A stretch of DNA of 64,000 nt from Isoetes taiwanensis (GCA_021234155.1 JAJEKV010000005.1:10536572-10600571); one strand, 5' to 3'. Positions 21,424 through 33,959 are shown, numbered from the stretch's first letter. Numbers and translations are program-made. The notes: generated from the letters alone by a model not told the origin.

Positions 21424-22251
21424 GGCGCCGAAATGAGAATCGTATGAGCTAAGGTGTTAAAATGAGCTGAGGAGAATTGCAAAGGAAAATGAGCTGAGAA
21501 AAATCGTAAGCGGTGTTTGGTAGAGAAGCAGGCCATCGAATTTAGCAATTGAATGCTGGCGCTCGAGTTCAAACTCGTAGCATTTAATTAAGGCAAATCG
21601 ACACCGCAGAGGGAAACTTGGATCCCGCAGGGGGGACTATTAGATGGAAAGGAACGCCGCGCGGCGTTACATGCGGCGTTCCAGGCTCAAAAACCAAAGC
21701 CCTCTCAAAATAAGAAAGAAGATAAAGATTTTGAAGTCATATCAAAGATGTGAAAAGGTTGTTCTAAAAAAGATTTTGAAGTCATATCAAAGATGTGAAA
21801 AGGTTATTCTAAGATTTGTTGTTGTGTAGATCCAAAATTGGCCTGTTTATCATTATCCCCACACATTTGAGGATTTGAAACCTAGATTAGAGAAGAGCAT
21901 GAAGACTATATGAACCATATAAATCTGGACCCACTAATTCATTTTTGAACATCTTTAACAATTATATGACAATATTTCCAATGAATTACTTCCCGTTGTT
22001 GTTGAAATGGATTCAGAAATTGTAGCACTGTTTCATGCAATGAAAATATAGAGCTCTACAGGACTACATTGATCCCAATTTCAGGTGGACCAAATTCACA
22101 TTTGAAAACCAAGCAAAAGTATTTGTTGCATCCTGCAATAATAACGAGATAGATGCTCAAGAAACAATTCCCCAGCAGTTGCCTTTTAAGGATTCTTGAT
22201 TAAGTATGTCTTTGAATTGAACCCAAAAAGAATTACAGATTCACAAAGTCT

Positions 22252-22860
22252 GAATAGAATAGAATAGAATAGAATAGAATAGAATAGAATAGAATAGAAT
22301 AGAATATACATTAACGTCCCTCAGGCCGTGAGGCCCCCGGACTTGTGTAGCATCCTGCGAGCTCCCAAAAGGTGCTGCCAACAAACAGACGCATAGGTTT
22401 ATGTAGCCATCTAGCAGGCTTCACTTGTTCTTTGTAATACCCGCATCGTGCTTATAGCTGGCTTCTTGGCCATACACAATGCATCGTTATAAACAGTTTT
22501 GAACTGTACTTTGTGGGCCTCTCTGATTCGCCTCAACAGTGCTTCTCAGATTATTAGCCCTCTCTCTTTGTGCACCACTCGGTGTCTTATTATCATCTCT
22601 TTTATAGCTTTCTCTACATCTGTGAGTGTCTCTTCTTTGTCCATCAGCAAGTCTTTGGAGTGGGAGATCCCACCGACCTTGTTAAATTTGGACCTTATGT
22701 CCGTAGACCGGGGCATTCCTTGACCATATGTGCTTCGTCTTCTATTTTTCCTGAGTCACATAGTCGACATATTCGCTCTGCTCTATCTATTTTTCTCCAT
22801 CTATCTTTCTCAATTCGGAGGTCGTGGCTCCCCATTCTGAACCTAGCCAGCGTTCCTCTG
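22252..22860 (-). mobile_element. 5'-truncated LINE with (TATTC)n tail
   Basis: Absent from D2, where GTCTGAATACAGGAAGG is uninterrupted. Read on the minus strand it encodes the C-terminal zinc-binding region of a LINE protein (RMGSHDLRIEKDRWRK, then CRLCDSGKIEDEAHMVKEC) and ends in about eleven TATTC units (seen as GAATA on the plus strand at 22252-22306). The tail abuts a TATTC in the target. The family resembles the element at 23173-25520. Confidence 0.85.
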
Positions 22861-23172
22861 TATACAGGAAGGATATGTGCCTCAGGTGGATAAAGTGATG
22901 TCAAGTGGAAATAAGGAAGACGCCCCCCTATGGACATTGCGAGAAGTTGATTGTGGCTTTCGGACTTGTTAACAGACCCCTAAACACAACCATCTGGGTA
23001 AGGAAAAAAATCAGAGTATGCCCTGACTCGCATGACAAGATTTCAACAGAATACCAATGCCAGACGTTGTGTCCTGGAATGCAATTATGATAAATTAGTC
23101 ATAAATTCTTTGAAGCCATACAACAACAGTTCTCAATCAAGCCTTAATATCATGTATTTTAATGAGCTGCAA
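22861..23172. other. D1 sequence between the two LINE insertions
   Basis: Shared with D2 at 43970-44272. No gene is recognised. Confidence 0.6.
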
Positions 23173-25520
23173 GCAGGTTAAAAAACAATTGCGAACGATA
23201 GTTGAGCCAGATACGCGACATAATGCCATTCAGAATTATAAGTTTGTTTTGAAACGCAAGAAGGCATGCTTTGTTGCTGAGCATCAGAAGCAAATGTTTG
23301 AATTACTGCTACGTGAGCCTCGGACCTTCTGGCGCAAAATATTATATCGACCACCTCCTACCCTTGGACATATTTCTATGCAGGAATGGGATGAGCGATT
23401 GGTCCACTTATATGATCATCCTGGGGCCCTTAATTCCATGCCTCCTTTGGTAGGTGATATTCTTCAATTCACAGAGGAGGAAGTCAAAGAAGGACTGCGG
23501 CATCTATCTAATGGCAAGTCTCCCGATCTTCAAGGTTTGCAAGCAGAATTGCTTAAATGGGGGGGGTCCGCTATTGCTTCCAATCATCACTACTCTTTTA
23601 AATCAAGCTTTGCAAGAAGGCTTGCCGTAAACTTTATTTTTGTCGAGAAGGTCGCACCAATTTACAAAGCGGTGATAAGCATGACCCTTCTAATTATCGC
23701 ATGATCATGGTAAGTTCCATATTTTCAAAGCTCTTAGCCGTCTTACCGAGAAGCGATTGACATCATGGGCGAATATCCTTGGTGTATGCGTCTTTGTAGG
23801 GACAAAGCGGGCTTTCGTCCATGCCATTCTACAATAGACCATATTTTCACATTGCGCATGCTTATTGAACATAGTCGATGTTTGAAACAAGACCTCTATG
23901 TATGCTTTGTGGATTTTACCGCTTTTGATACAAGACCACTTGAGCTTCTTTGGGCTTATGTGCACTTGGGGTTCCACAAGATCTTCAAAATGCGGTTTAT
24001 CGGCTCTATGAAAGGGTTTTTGCTAAATTTCCAAAGATCGTGTACTCAAATCACTAGCAATATTGGAGTTAAATCGGGGTTGCCCTTTATCTCCTACACT
24101 CTTTGGCTTGTACATTGATCAATTGGAAGAATGGCTTAATAATCATGGCGGCGGAGGTCCACATTTGGCACACTATATCATTAGGCAACTTATGTATGCT
24201 GATGATGTTTCACTTCTGGCACATACCACTGCAAGTATGCAGCAACATTTATATGCTCTGCACAGTTTTTGTGAGAACACAGGTAGTTCAATCTTCTTGT
24301 CACAATGTTCCCACTATGCACTATGATAGCTGCGAAGTTGAAGTTGTAGATAGCTACAAGTATCTTGGTGTAGAATTTCGTAAGAACACACTTTGGGAAC
24401 GATGTATTACCAAGCCGGTGGTCTCTTTGGATGGAGAGCACTCTATGCAATGCAAAACAATTGTTTTCGCTGAGAAATTCACGATTGGCCACGGAAAACC
24501 CACTTGTTTTGGGGCTTTGGTAGAGCCTGTTTTTATTGTATGGTTCGGGAAGTGTGGGGGGCCACGCCATTAGTGCTAGTGCTCGGGAGAGCTTGGAGCG
24601 GGTGCAAAAGTCCTTTCTCACTTACAGAGAGTTAAAACAACGGTGCCCTATGCTATTCTTTTACAAGAGACAGGTTTTTGGCCTCTTCAACATTCTGCCA
24701 TGAAGCGCCATCTCCACTATATCCGCAAGGTGCACCACATGGATGATGTTAGGTATCCTGTTCTTGCACTTGCCATGGCTGAATCTCCTCAGCGTTTGAA
24801 GCGACGTTGGAAAGAGCATTGCACTACATGGTTTGCCCGTTGGGCTGTGCAACCAGAGCACTACCTGATGCTTGCCAGTTCTGATCCTGAGCTTTTGCAA
24901 CAATATCTCAATGGTCGTTTTTCTCAAAAGATATGGGACGCAGTTACTTTGACCCAAGTGAAAACTGGTCATTATCATGCACACATAAATCCCACCTTGG
25001 CACCAGGGCCCCAAGCATATTTGCTTGCTTCATTGTCCAAGAACAAGCTTGTAGCGATTGGCATCAATTCGCACAAAGTCTCACAGGCTACGGATTGAGA
25101 CAGGTAGATGGGAGCGGCCGCAATTGCCGCGAGAAGCGAGACTATGTGCCTGTTGCCAGTTACATGTTATTGAAGATGAAAGCCATACTCTTCTGAGTTG
25201 CCCTGCTTTTGAGATAGTCGGGAATCATTTTTTGACCTTAGCATTCCATTCCACGCTTCCACAACTTCTCAGAGCACCATCTGTGCATGACTTGGCATTA
25301 TACATACTTGAGGTTCTAGATAAACGTCGGCAATTACTGAGCCCTCAGTAGTCCTTATCTTCGCTTGTCTAGTATCATCATTACTGCAAAGGTTTTTCCC
25401 TTGAAAACCTTTCGAGGCAGGGGTTTTTTAATCCTAGTAGTAATGATTGTACTAGCCCATTGTATGGGTCCCATGACCTATTGGTCTCCGTGGACGTTAA
25501 AAAAATCTATTCTATTCTAT
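23173..25520 (+). mobile_element. Decayed LINE with (TATTC)n tail
   Basis: Frames broken by indels and stops carry, in order: a pre-RT region (23173-23560, ending near TEEEVKEGLRHLSNGKSPD), GFRPCHSTIDHIF then FVDFTAFDT (23805-23930, RT motif with Asp), GCPLSPTLFGLYIDQLEEW (24078-24135), YADDVSLLAHT (24193-24225, the catalytic pair), SYKYLGVEF (24353), and a C-terminal zinc finger region with LRIETGRWERPQLPRE and CACCQLHVIEDESH (25080-25190). It ends in CTATTCTATTCTATTC at 25505-25520, directly before a target TATTC. D2 lacks it. The endonuclease end is missing, so it is 5'-truncated. Confidence 0.9.
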
Positions 25521-27620
25521 TCTAAATACAATAATTCCAAGATGTATATGGCTTATAAAATGTCAACGCAATGCTTCTAATTGATGTATCATTATGCAGA
25601 ACCATGAATTAGTCCATGGCATAAATTACAATTCAAGGTTGATTTTACCAGCATATGATATTAAAACAAACATATAGAGAAATAAGGCACCCAACATCTC
25701 ATTCCACCAAAGTTCTCTTCCATCATTGTATTATACTTTGGTGTTTATAAGATCTTCAGCTTCAACATGGTAAATAATCTTTCCTCTCTCTCTTTAGTAT
25801 TGAACTTCTCACTGTTGACACCTCAGAATTACCTACATTAACAACCATCTTCTTGCCTGCCTCTTTCTGATCAAGCATATGACTGGTCCGATTACAACAT
25901 GAGAGACACTAACCAAAGTTAAAACTTCATCACCGCGCAAAGAATTTAGCTTCCAACCTTTTAAATTTGGCAACCATCACGAAATCACAACACTCTTTGG
26001 ATATTCTAATCAGCAAGAGTGTGCGACCATCTTCAGCAGTTTGCCTGTAAATATGAGCATCTACTGGTCGGGATCTTACTATTTACATTATCAATTGTAT
26101 CAGAGATTTTTGCCTACAGAGAGTTACAGTACTTGTAAGGGTCACAAAAATTTGACATACACATGAAGATCAGGCACAATGTCGGATGGAGCAACAAAGT
26201 ACTAGATGATCTTGAATCAGCTATACATGGCTGGGTTTCATCCTAGTAAGTAGCAATAACTGCTAGTTCTCGGCATACGTGATTACAGCGTTAAATTTGC
26301 CTACCACTCTTTCTGATCACATTCCCAAGCTTCAGTCTCCAAGAAAATTGTTAGCATCAAATATCTCTAAAATCTTTTCCTATGGTATTTCCCAAGCTCT
26401 CTTGGTGGAAACGATACCCTGGATTTGGCATATTAATGTCAAATTTTGACTAATGCCCTCATACTATATTTTACAAATTACAATACTGATATTTTATAAT
26501 TTCTTAGGGGGCCCTTTGGAGGCCCCATATTAATATCTTTAATGACGAGTTATGCAAGCCTAATGCATTATGAAGTATAATTTCTTCTTCATGTACTTCA
26601 TTAGCATGTCTCTTGAAATACATGAAATCTATTCGTTCTTATCATTGAGAATCTAGAAGTTATTTCAGCTATTTTTAGTGGCATAAATCAAGAAATAAAT
26701 GTCATGTAACTTCTTTGAGCAAATGTCTTAACTATGGCTGGAAAAGTTTATAAGATTGTATATTGATTAAGATATTATTAGATTATATTAGCCAAAGAAT
26801 TCTAAACTGGCTGCTTTTTAAAGGATTTGTTTTGATAAGTACCTTAAATGTTTGGCAGCATATTGCGTTGGCACCTTCTGCACGAGTATCTTAAAAATTG
26901 TTCAAAGGGAGCCGATTTTTTATTGAAACCACGGAGGATAAACTTTCGACTCCTGAGCAGATTACCTCTTTGTGCAACCATCCGTCAGCTATTGTAGATG
27001 AAACTATCCTGCCAGTAGGGCTTGCAAGGATGATTTTGATAGGTCGGATTTGCAAAGGCTAGGCCATATTTCTAACAGTGACAGTTGTGGTTTTGAATTA
27101 TTTACAATCAACGCATTATTGCATTAGCCAGGATTTGCAAATCGAACATTACAGCTGCCCAACACTACAAACATCCAACTGAGGCAATAGAAAGCCCAGC
27201 ATAAAAGATGGATTCGAATCCTAGTCTAAATCATCAACATTTTGAGCTTCCTTTTTTTGGCCCATATTTCTTCGCATAGGTGGCAATCCTACAACCATTG
27301 AGATGTCCTTTTTTTCACTTTTTATATTTCCACCCTATTTTTTTCCACTTGAAACACAATACATGTCCCTCATAGACGAATGTTATCTAATGAGAATATC
27401 ACAGGCATATTTATAACACAATTATACATGTTAAGATAGACATTATAGAAGCTATCATTTTGCAAGGTGCATGTGTAGCACAATAACAGGGGGTTCCAGG
27501 GGGACTTGGTATGGATGCATAAATCACTATCCTGATACCATAGATCATACCCGTAAAACATTTGAATAGGTTATTATTGGAAAAAAAAAACATGGATTCA
27601 ATAGCAAAAAAAAAAAGCAC
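25521..27620. other. Unassigned D1 sequence
   Basis: Conserved in D2 but contains no gene I recognise. The end (27470-27600) is a dispersed repeat also found near 30300, 46205 and 46665 (AACAGGGGGTTCCAG and CATAAATCACTATCCTGA). Confidence 0.55.
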
Positions 27621-27621
27621 G

Positions 27622-27740
27622 TTAGTTTGCTAGTCGCATTGGTTAAAGTGTTCTTATTAAGATATTGAATTATTTTGGTAGAGGTTCGAGTCTCCGTATC
27701 GAATTATTTTGGTAGAGGTTCGAGTCTCCGTATCTCAAAA
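27622..27740 (+). repeat. Candidate tRNA-derived SINE head, copy 1
   Basis: TAGTCGCATTGGTTAAAG (27631-27648) resembles a box A, and GGTTCGAGTCTCC (27683-27695) a box B, at pol III-like spacing. Related copies lie at 46347-46440 and 46790-46875. In this copy a 34-base unit containing box B is duplicated in tandem (27667-27700, 27701-27734). Confidence 0.5.
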
Positions 27741-27868
27741 TCTGAAACCTTAAGTGAACTCGTATCAAAGGAGCCTCGGTGTTTCATATTCCAAACCCTT
27801 AGGCAAACCTGTATTCCATGTTTTAAAATCGTAGGCACCCCAGTCATAAATGACCATAATCGAACAAC

Positions 27869-28356
27869 CAACATATGACTACCATCAACATTAGTTAACA
27901 CAAACCATTACATTTAACAATTTTAAATTAAAATTCCCTTGAAACCCCCTTTGGTTTGGGTGCATATTCACACGGGGGGTGACTCCGGGCATCGAGAGCT
28001 GTTGGATAAGCATAAATGCCCTTTATTCCACGATCTAGACCGTACATAGAGATCCTCGTTTGTGGGGTATGCCTGTACAAGTTTTGGTATACTGTAAAAC
28101 ACAATTTGCAAAATACTATAAGATTTGAGGCAATATACTATATGGTGATGATTTTGTACATGTATAACATGATTTTACGGGTGCTCTCGCTGCCCTACGT
28201 CACCCCCCGTGTAAATATGCACCCAAACCAAAGGGGGTTTCAAGGGAATTTTAATTTAAAATTGTTAAATGTAATGGTTTGTGTTAATTAATGTTGATGG
28301 TAGTCATATGTTGGTTGTTATATAAAAAAATTTTTTGGGCCCTTCGGGCCCTAACA
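27869..28356. mobile_element. Long-armed MITE, copy 2
   Basis: Same family as 19725-20216: inverted arms (ACCCCCTTTGGTTTGGGTGC at left, GCACCCAAACCAAAGGGGGT at right) around a shared core with CGATCTAGACCGTACATAG. The right end retains GGGCCCTTCGGGCCCTAACA. The left end lacks its GGGCCCGAAGGGCCC tip. It sits at the border where D1 loses similarity to D2. Confidence 0.85.
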
Positions 28357-29040
28357 AAAGGGAGAAAAAAAGAAGAGAAAATGTAAAAGTCGTCATAGGA
28401 TCATATGAATGAATATAAAACTCAGAATGAATAAACAAATGCCAAATAGGAGTACGAAAGCAAGAATATCTAGCATAGGATATTATGAGTAAGTTGCACG
28501 TGAAATATTGGAACTAATAGAAGGTAAAAATAAAAGTATCTAAGAAACTGCAAGATGACTGATAAAAGAATCGCATAATTAGAGTACATGCTTATCAACT
28601 TATCAACATGAAGCCAGTAGGAGGAGAAAGATTTGTTACTGCTTGCACTTTAGAAAGATCGTGGTATATTCTTTGCATTCGCATCCACAACTTCCATAGA
28701 AACATGCACAACTTCTGCTAAAGAGCCATGTTTGATAGACATATGAATTAAAGAGCCGTACAAAAAAATCATCTTCAACCCACAATATACAAGTAAGATG
28801 GCAAGCAAGCTGATTGTATATGATATTCACTAAAACACATAAAGCTATGGCACTCATGCAAATCAAGTACCAAACATGCTGTCTTTACCAATCTGCAACT
28901 GTAGCAATCCTTGAGTTGCATTTGCACCAGCTGAGCTAGAAAAAGCCCTTGTAAATGTAAGTTTCCATTTTCAGCACATCCTCCACAATTTAGCCTCCCA
29001 TCCTTTCTTTGACGTTAAAAAACAAATCCATACAAGTTTG
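28357..29040. other. Unassigned spacer
   Basis: No gene, RNA or transposon recognised. Confidence 0.55.
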
Positions 29041-29908
29041 TGCTCCAAGGCCCATCAGATAAATGTGGTGCTGCCTCCTATAAGCGAACTTTTCAGATTA
29101 CAATGAATGTGAAGATCTTTAGATATGTCAGATTAGTTTCACCTGCACAAGCAGCAATCCCGACTTGACATTCACATCCCGCATCTTGTCCATCGCAGAT
29201 TCAGATATACTAATTAGAGGGTCTACGGAAGGGTTTGCAGCTGCATTCGAAACTAGAATATCAATCCTTCCAAATTTCTGCAGCAGGAGATCCGAAGGGC
29301 CTAAATGTTCTGAGACTCATCATAAACAAAAATACATTTTATCCACTTACATCAACTGTGTATTGAATAAGCTGTTTTCTTTGCTCAGCGTTAGATACAT
29401 GGCAGGCAAGCCCATACGCATCAATATTCAATTCTTTCAACTTGGTAACTGCTTCTGCCACATTTTCCTAAAGTAGAAGCAAATAGTAGAAAGAAAAAAG
29501 CCACCACAAGACGCAACACAAAGCACCAAACCCATTTGATCAGAAATAAAAAATTTGCAGTACCTGTTTTCTAGAAGAAAGTATAACAGAAGCGCCCTCC
29601 AGCCCTAAGCGCTTGGCAATTCCAAAACCTATGCCTTGTGTAGATGACGTAACCACTTCTACTTTGCCTTGGAACCTTGCAGCCATCGTCTGACGATTAA
29701 AGACCAAACTGCCTTTCTTATAAGATTCAACAGAGTCAAAATCTAGCCTGATAGTGGCTCCTGGAAGATTTAGAAAACCTAGATGGGAATTTGCATAGCC
29801 AACAGGAGCATGTTCACTCTTGTTTCCCTTGGCTCTTGTTTCCCTTAGCAATCTGCCATAGCCACTAGTTTCGAAACATGAGCCTTCTCTTGTCGCCCTG
29901 CACAGCAT
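29041..29908 (-). pseudogene. Short-chain dehydrogenase/reductase fragment, IBR1/SDRA-like
   Basis: Exon 1 ends at 29564 and encodes ARFQGKVEVVTSSTQGIGFG, the Rossmann TGxxxGIG-type NAD(P) site, then LGLEGASVILSSRKQ. The likely start is the Met at 29686; a longer frame begins at 29908. Exon 2 (29351-29467) gives ENVAEAVTKL and ACHVSNAEQR. Exon 3 (29143-29277) gives KFGRIDILVSNAAANPSVDP. Exon 4 starts at 29077 (EAAPHLSDG) but loses homology almost at once. Introns are GT-AG and phase 0, as in plant SDRA/IBR1, a peroxisomal enzyme of indole-3-butyric acid conversion. The catalytic Ser and YxxxK exons and the peroxisomal tail are missing, so this is a truncated pseudogene with introns kept. Confidence 0.88.
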
Positions 29909-30169
29909 CAGATACGGAGGCCAATAGAAACCCTAAATAAAAGGGTTCTATGGTTGAGTGGTACATATAAAAAAAGTATTGTGGTGCAGCCTGTGTGACA
30001 GATAGATAAATTTAATCATAGCCATACAATTCTACCTCTCATCAAAAATCAACGGCTAAAAAATGGAGCACTCTAGAAATACTATTTAGTACACCTAGTT
30101 GAATACGGCAACAAAATCATAGAAAACCCTTAGTAAATATCGTACAAAAACACAAAAGAAACCCCCTGC

Positions 30170-30770
30170 TATTATGCTAGATATTCGAAACAGGAGGCAC
30201 CCAGAGGCTCCAACACACAATCTGGGCCCTACGATGGACAAATCTGACGACTGAGGTAGTCCAAGGTGCACCTCGTTTAGAATATGAAGCACAATAATAG
30301 GGGGTTCCAGGGGGATTTGATATGGATGCATAAATCACTATCCTGAGACCATAGACCATACCCCTAAAACATTTGAATAGGTTATTATTGGAAAAAAAAG
30401 AACATCGATTCAATAGAAAAAATAAGCGCATTAGTTTGCTAGTCGCATTGGTTCAACCTTAAGCGAACCCATATAGAGAGGAGTCTCGGTATTTCATATT
30501 CCAAGACTTTAGGCAAACTTGTTTTCCATGTTCTAAAATCATAGGCACCCCAGTCATAAATGACCATAATCGAAACAGGAGGCACCCAGAGGCTCCAACA
30601 TGCAGCTGGGCCATACGATGGACAGATCCGACGACTGAGGTAGTCCAGGGTGCACCTCGTTTAGAATATGTAGCACAATAACCATAGCTAGTCGCACATG
30701 CCTACATGACAAAAATATGACCATTTAGCAAGGCTCCAAAACAGACTCTCTCTCTCCTGCAATCCCATAT
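30170..30770. repeat. Dispersed repeat block shared with 46550-47240
   Basis: CAGGAGGCACCCAGAGGCTCC occurs at about 30188 and 30577, and again near 46560 and 47005 in similar order, with GACGACTGAGGTAGTCCA and CACCTCGTTTAGAATATG. The right end (ACATGACAAAAATATGACC, CAAAACAGACTCTCTCTC) matches 47170-47230. It may be a continuation of the D1/D2 duplication after an insertion. No coding potential is recognised. Confidence 0.75.
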
Positions 30771-31098
30771 CTCCTGCAATCTCGGTGCCCTCAGAAGGAT
30801 GTTCGTTTAAGAATGCATTCTGTAGAAATTGATCAAAACGAGTTGAAACCTCAATGATATAGTGGTTAACACTTTTTCAAGTTGTTATCTGTAATTTTTC
30901 ATGTACTGACGACAAGTCAATGCTACATAGCATTTTGAATAAATTCTATCTTAAAGCTTTATAAGCACGCATCCTTGCAAGTGAACTTTGATACATCATT
31001 ATTACTTAAAGCCATGGCATTCCATTGCCTTGCGGACCTGATGGCTTTACAAAAGGCATATTGTGCTGTAAAATTTGTTGTGTTTTTGACAACATTTC

Positions 31099-33803
31099 TC
31101 AACGCCTTATTACTTTGCACTTGTAATTTTTCGCACATACCCAATACCAGATAAGATTAAATGCACTCCCCAGAGCAAGTAAAGCATAATAGTAATGTAA
31201 ATGGCCCAAGTTCAAGTTGTTTGGAATCCAACCAGGCCTTCCTCCGGCGGTCGTGACTCTACTGACAATTTCCAAGAGAAAGCTGTTGACGTAATAGCCC
31301 AATCCATAGGTTGTGAGGGCCAAGGCAGTTCCAAGGCTTCGCATAGAATCAGGTGCTTGCTCATAAAAAAACTCAAGCTGTCCAATGTAAACAAATGTTT
31401 CGGCAACACCAATCAAGGCAAACTGAGGTACTTGCCAAAATATGCTTAGGGGAACAGGGGAATCTGAATCATCCAATAGTTCATGTTCCCTGGCAATTTT
31501 AAGTCTTTGCATTTCAACAAGAGCAGCTCCAATGATTGCAAAAATTGAAATGACAAGTCCAACACCCATGCGTTGTAACTGAGAAAATCCTTGGGGATGT
31601 CCTGTTACTCTTCTCATGAACCTTACAAGGATGCGATCATATATGGGGACCATTATGATGACAGTCAGGAGTTCAAATAAAGATAGCGATGCAGGTGGTA
31701 TGGACCACCCATTACTAAAACGTGTATCCATTCTTGTACCTTGTTCAACAAATGTTCCATTGTTCTGAGCAAAGACAGCAGAAAAAAATATTGTACTTGC
31801 CCATATTGGTAGCAAACGTATAATTTGTTTCACTTCTTCAACATTTGATATGGGGCAGAGAGACCATGGCCCAGGGAGATTCTCAGATTTTCTATCTCTA
31901 TCAAGCTCTGTTGCAGCTTTGTCAAGAAATCTGTAGTCCAAATAGCTGGTTATTAATTTATAATGTATGTAGAATAATAAAATTGTTCATCAGCTCTATG
32001 TAGATTCTACATGAAGGTTCTCAAATATCTATATTGTCCAAAACATTGCAAATAGCAAGGGCACTTACTTAAAATCATCAGTATGCGCAAGTTTTCGACC
32101 GCCTTCATAAGACTCACTGTCCTCCAATTCATAAAGAAGACTTCCATCTGAGGGCACTTGAATATAAAATTTCCGACTAGCAGCAACGAAAACTCGAGCA
32201 ACCCGTGTGAAAGGACTTCCCCCAGGTTTTTGGTAACGATAAAAAGGAATACCTAAGAACAACATGGATATAGCCACAACCATGGCTGCTGCAGGAATGC
32301 CAAATCCCAATCCCCAGCTAAGGTTATCTTGAATATAAACTATGAAAGTGCTAGCAATGAGTGCCCCAACATTGATAGAAAGATAAAACCAATTAAAAAA
32401 GTGACTTTTTTGTTTCCTCTCTACACGATGCTCATCATCAAACTGATCAGCTCCAAAGGATGACACACAAGGCTTGATCCCTCCCATTCCAAGGGCAATT
32501 AAATATAATGAAATATAAAAGAACCATAATTGGCCAGATGTTGCACTTTGACAGTTCTGTTGTCCAGCAGTGCACTCTGGAGGTTTTAATGATGGGAGAC
32601 ATGCCGATAACGTTAGGGAAACTAAACCCTGCACACAACTCCAAACTATTTAGCAGCAATACTTCAGCCAAACAGAGTTATAAGTAATCCTTACAATGGA
32701 ATATATCACTGCAAATGCAGCAATTGTAAAGAATCGCCCCAAATAAGCATCAGCAATGAATGCTCCCAAAAGTGGAGTTAAATAGCCTGTGCCTGCCCAT
32801 ACTGCCACATTTTTCGCTGCTGTTGCATTGCCCTGTTGAAGGACAGTAGTTAAGTATGTTACCAGATTGGTGCTGATGCCGTAAAATGCCTGCCTCTCAC
32901 AGCACTCAGTTCCTAGGACGAGTTGAGTTATGAGATAAAAGGAAAGAAGAATGTGTAATATCGGACTCTACCAATAGGGAGGATCCTTACACAAGTAAAC
33001 TTTTATGTTCGTACTTACCTAGAATGAAAACGCATGTCTTCCAGCCACCAGTTTTTGGTCTTCTTGCAGGTCGGCCATATAGATCATGAGACCCATCACG
33101 TGTGTATATATCATCAAAATGGAAATCAGATGTGCTTACTGCCTAATAAGAGCTTAAAAGTTAGATGTGTTTCAATATAAATAAATCAATTAGCAGATAT
33201 AAAACAACCATCGCAAGCAGATAAAATCAGCAGACAAGTTCCTGCCCGTTGTAAGAAGATCAAGGAAATATTACAAAACCTTTGGCGTTAGAGCTCCTAT
33301 AGGCAAATTGTACCTTTCACTAAAAGGGGGCTTTACGACTGCTATCTACAGTGTGTTATAACTGAATCCTAACGCAATAACATCTTCTAAACAGAACAAG
33401 CATAATGTTTAGTGGAAACAGCCCCTCCAACAGCTGACTACAGTCCCTTGCAAAATGCAGTCATGAGTGTCAACCCATTCTATGGCGACCATCTTATTCT
33501 TGCTAATCTAGGTTGGCTTGCTTCGTTGATGCAATTGAAGCTAGTACTTACTCTTGTCAGATATCAAATTTTGAAAAGGAAGAGTTACTTGGAAAATCGA
33601 AATTTGGCGCTTAATCAAAACAGAAAGGAACGTAGTAAAAAACCTTTCCAAAATACCTCTATATTTCGAGCTTTCCTCCGAGCATCAGAGGTCTTGGTAA
33701 ATGCATTGAGGAGCTCCTTTTCTTGCGCTGATACACTTAAATGGGCACCCTGCAACAGAGGGACGCACGGAAGATCATGCCCCTGCAAAATCTCACAAGC
33801 CAT
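31099..33803 (-). CDS. NPF (NRT1/PTR) proton-coupled transporter, NPF8/PTR-like, copy B
   Basis: Exons 33657-33803, 33019-33142, 32695-32912, 32069-32628 and 31099-31930 have exactly the lengths of copy A and sum to 1881 bases, 626 residues, with no stop. It carries the same ExxER proton motif, KPCVSSFGADQFDD signature and second-half helices as copy A. The residue just after ExxER is Gln (ECCERQAFYG) where copy A and the family have Leu. Another change lies in a helix-loop (AQNNGTF for AQMYGTF). The gene is probably expressible, but the Gln in helix 1 may alter function. It shares the upstream ABRE-like G-box with copy A. Confidence 0.93.
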
Positions 33804-33894
33804 TAAGTGTTTGTGAAATTAGGCAGGGAAAACGGTAATTTGCTCCTAAAAGTGTCGAGATCCGCAAAAGGCTTTGAGCGTAAAAGACGACATT

Positions 33895-33903
33895 GCCACG
33901 TGT
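33895..33903 (-). promoter_or_regulatory. ABRE/G-box upstream of NPF-B
   Basis: ACACGTGGC on the minus strand, about 92 bases upstream of the ATG. It corresponds to the site upstream of NPF-A, with a shorter gap because of a deletion between them. Confidence 0.5.
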
Positions 33904-33959
33904 CCTTTGAAAAACGTAATTTAATGGAGCATCTTTGCCACGTAAGTACATTGACCCCA

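Larger units (their letters stand above)
21708..27860. repeat. Segmental duplication D1
   Basis: This block is collinear with 43466-46560 (D2), same strand. D1 carries two insertions absent from D2: 22252-22860 and 23173-25520. It also has an extra 45-base tandem unit (21726-21770 and 21771-21814) where D2 has one. Flanks and interior match with scattered substitutions. No host gene is recognised in the shared part. Both copies encode a short conserved frame ending MKIRHNVGWSNKVLDDLES (26164-26244 and 44884-44966), of unknown nature. Confidence 0.93.

Noticed and set aside
22261-22306. Stand-alone pentanucleotide microsatellite
   Set aside because: It is the 3' tail of the truncated LINE, as shown by the empty site in D2.
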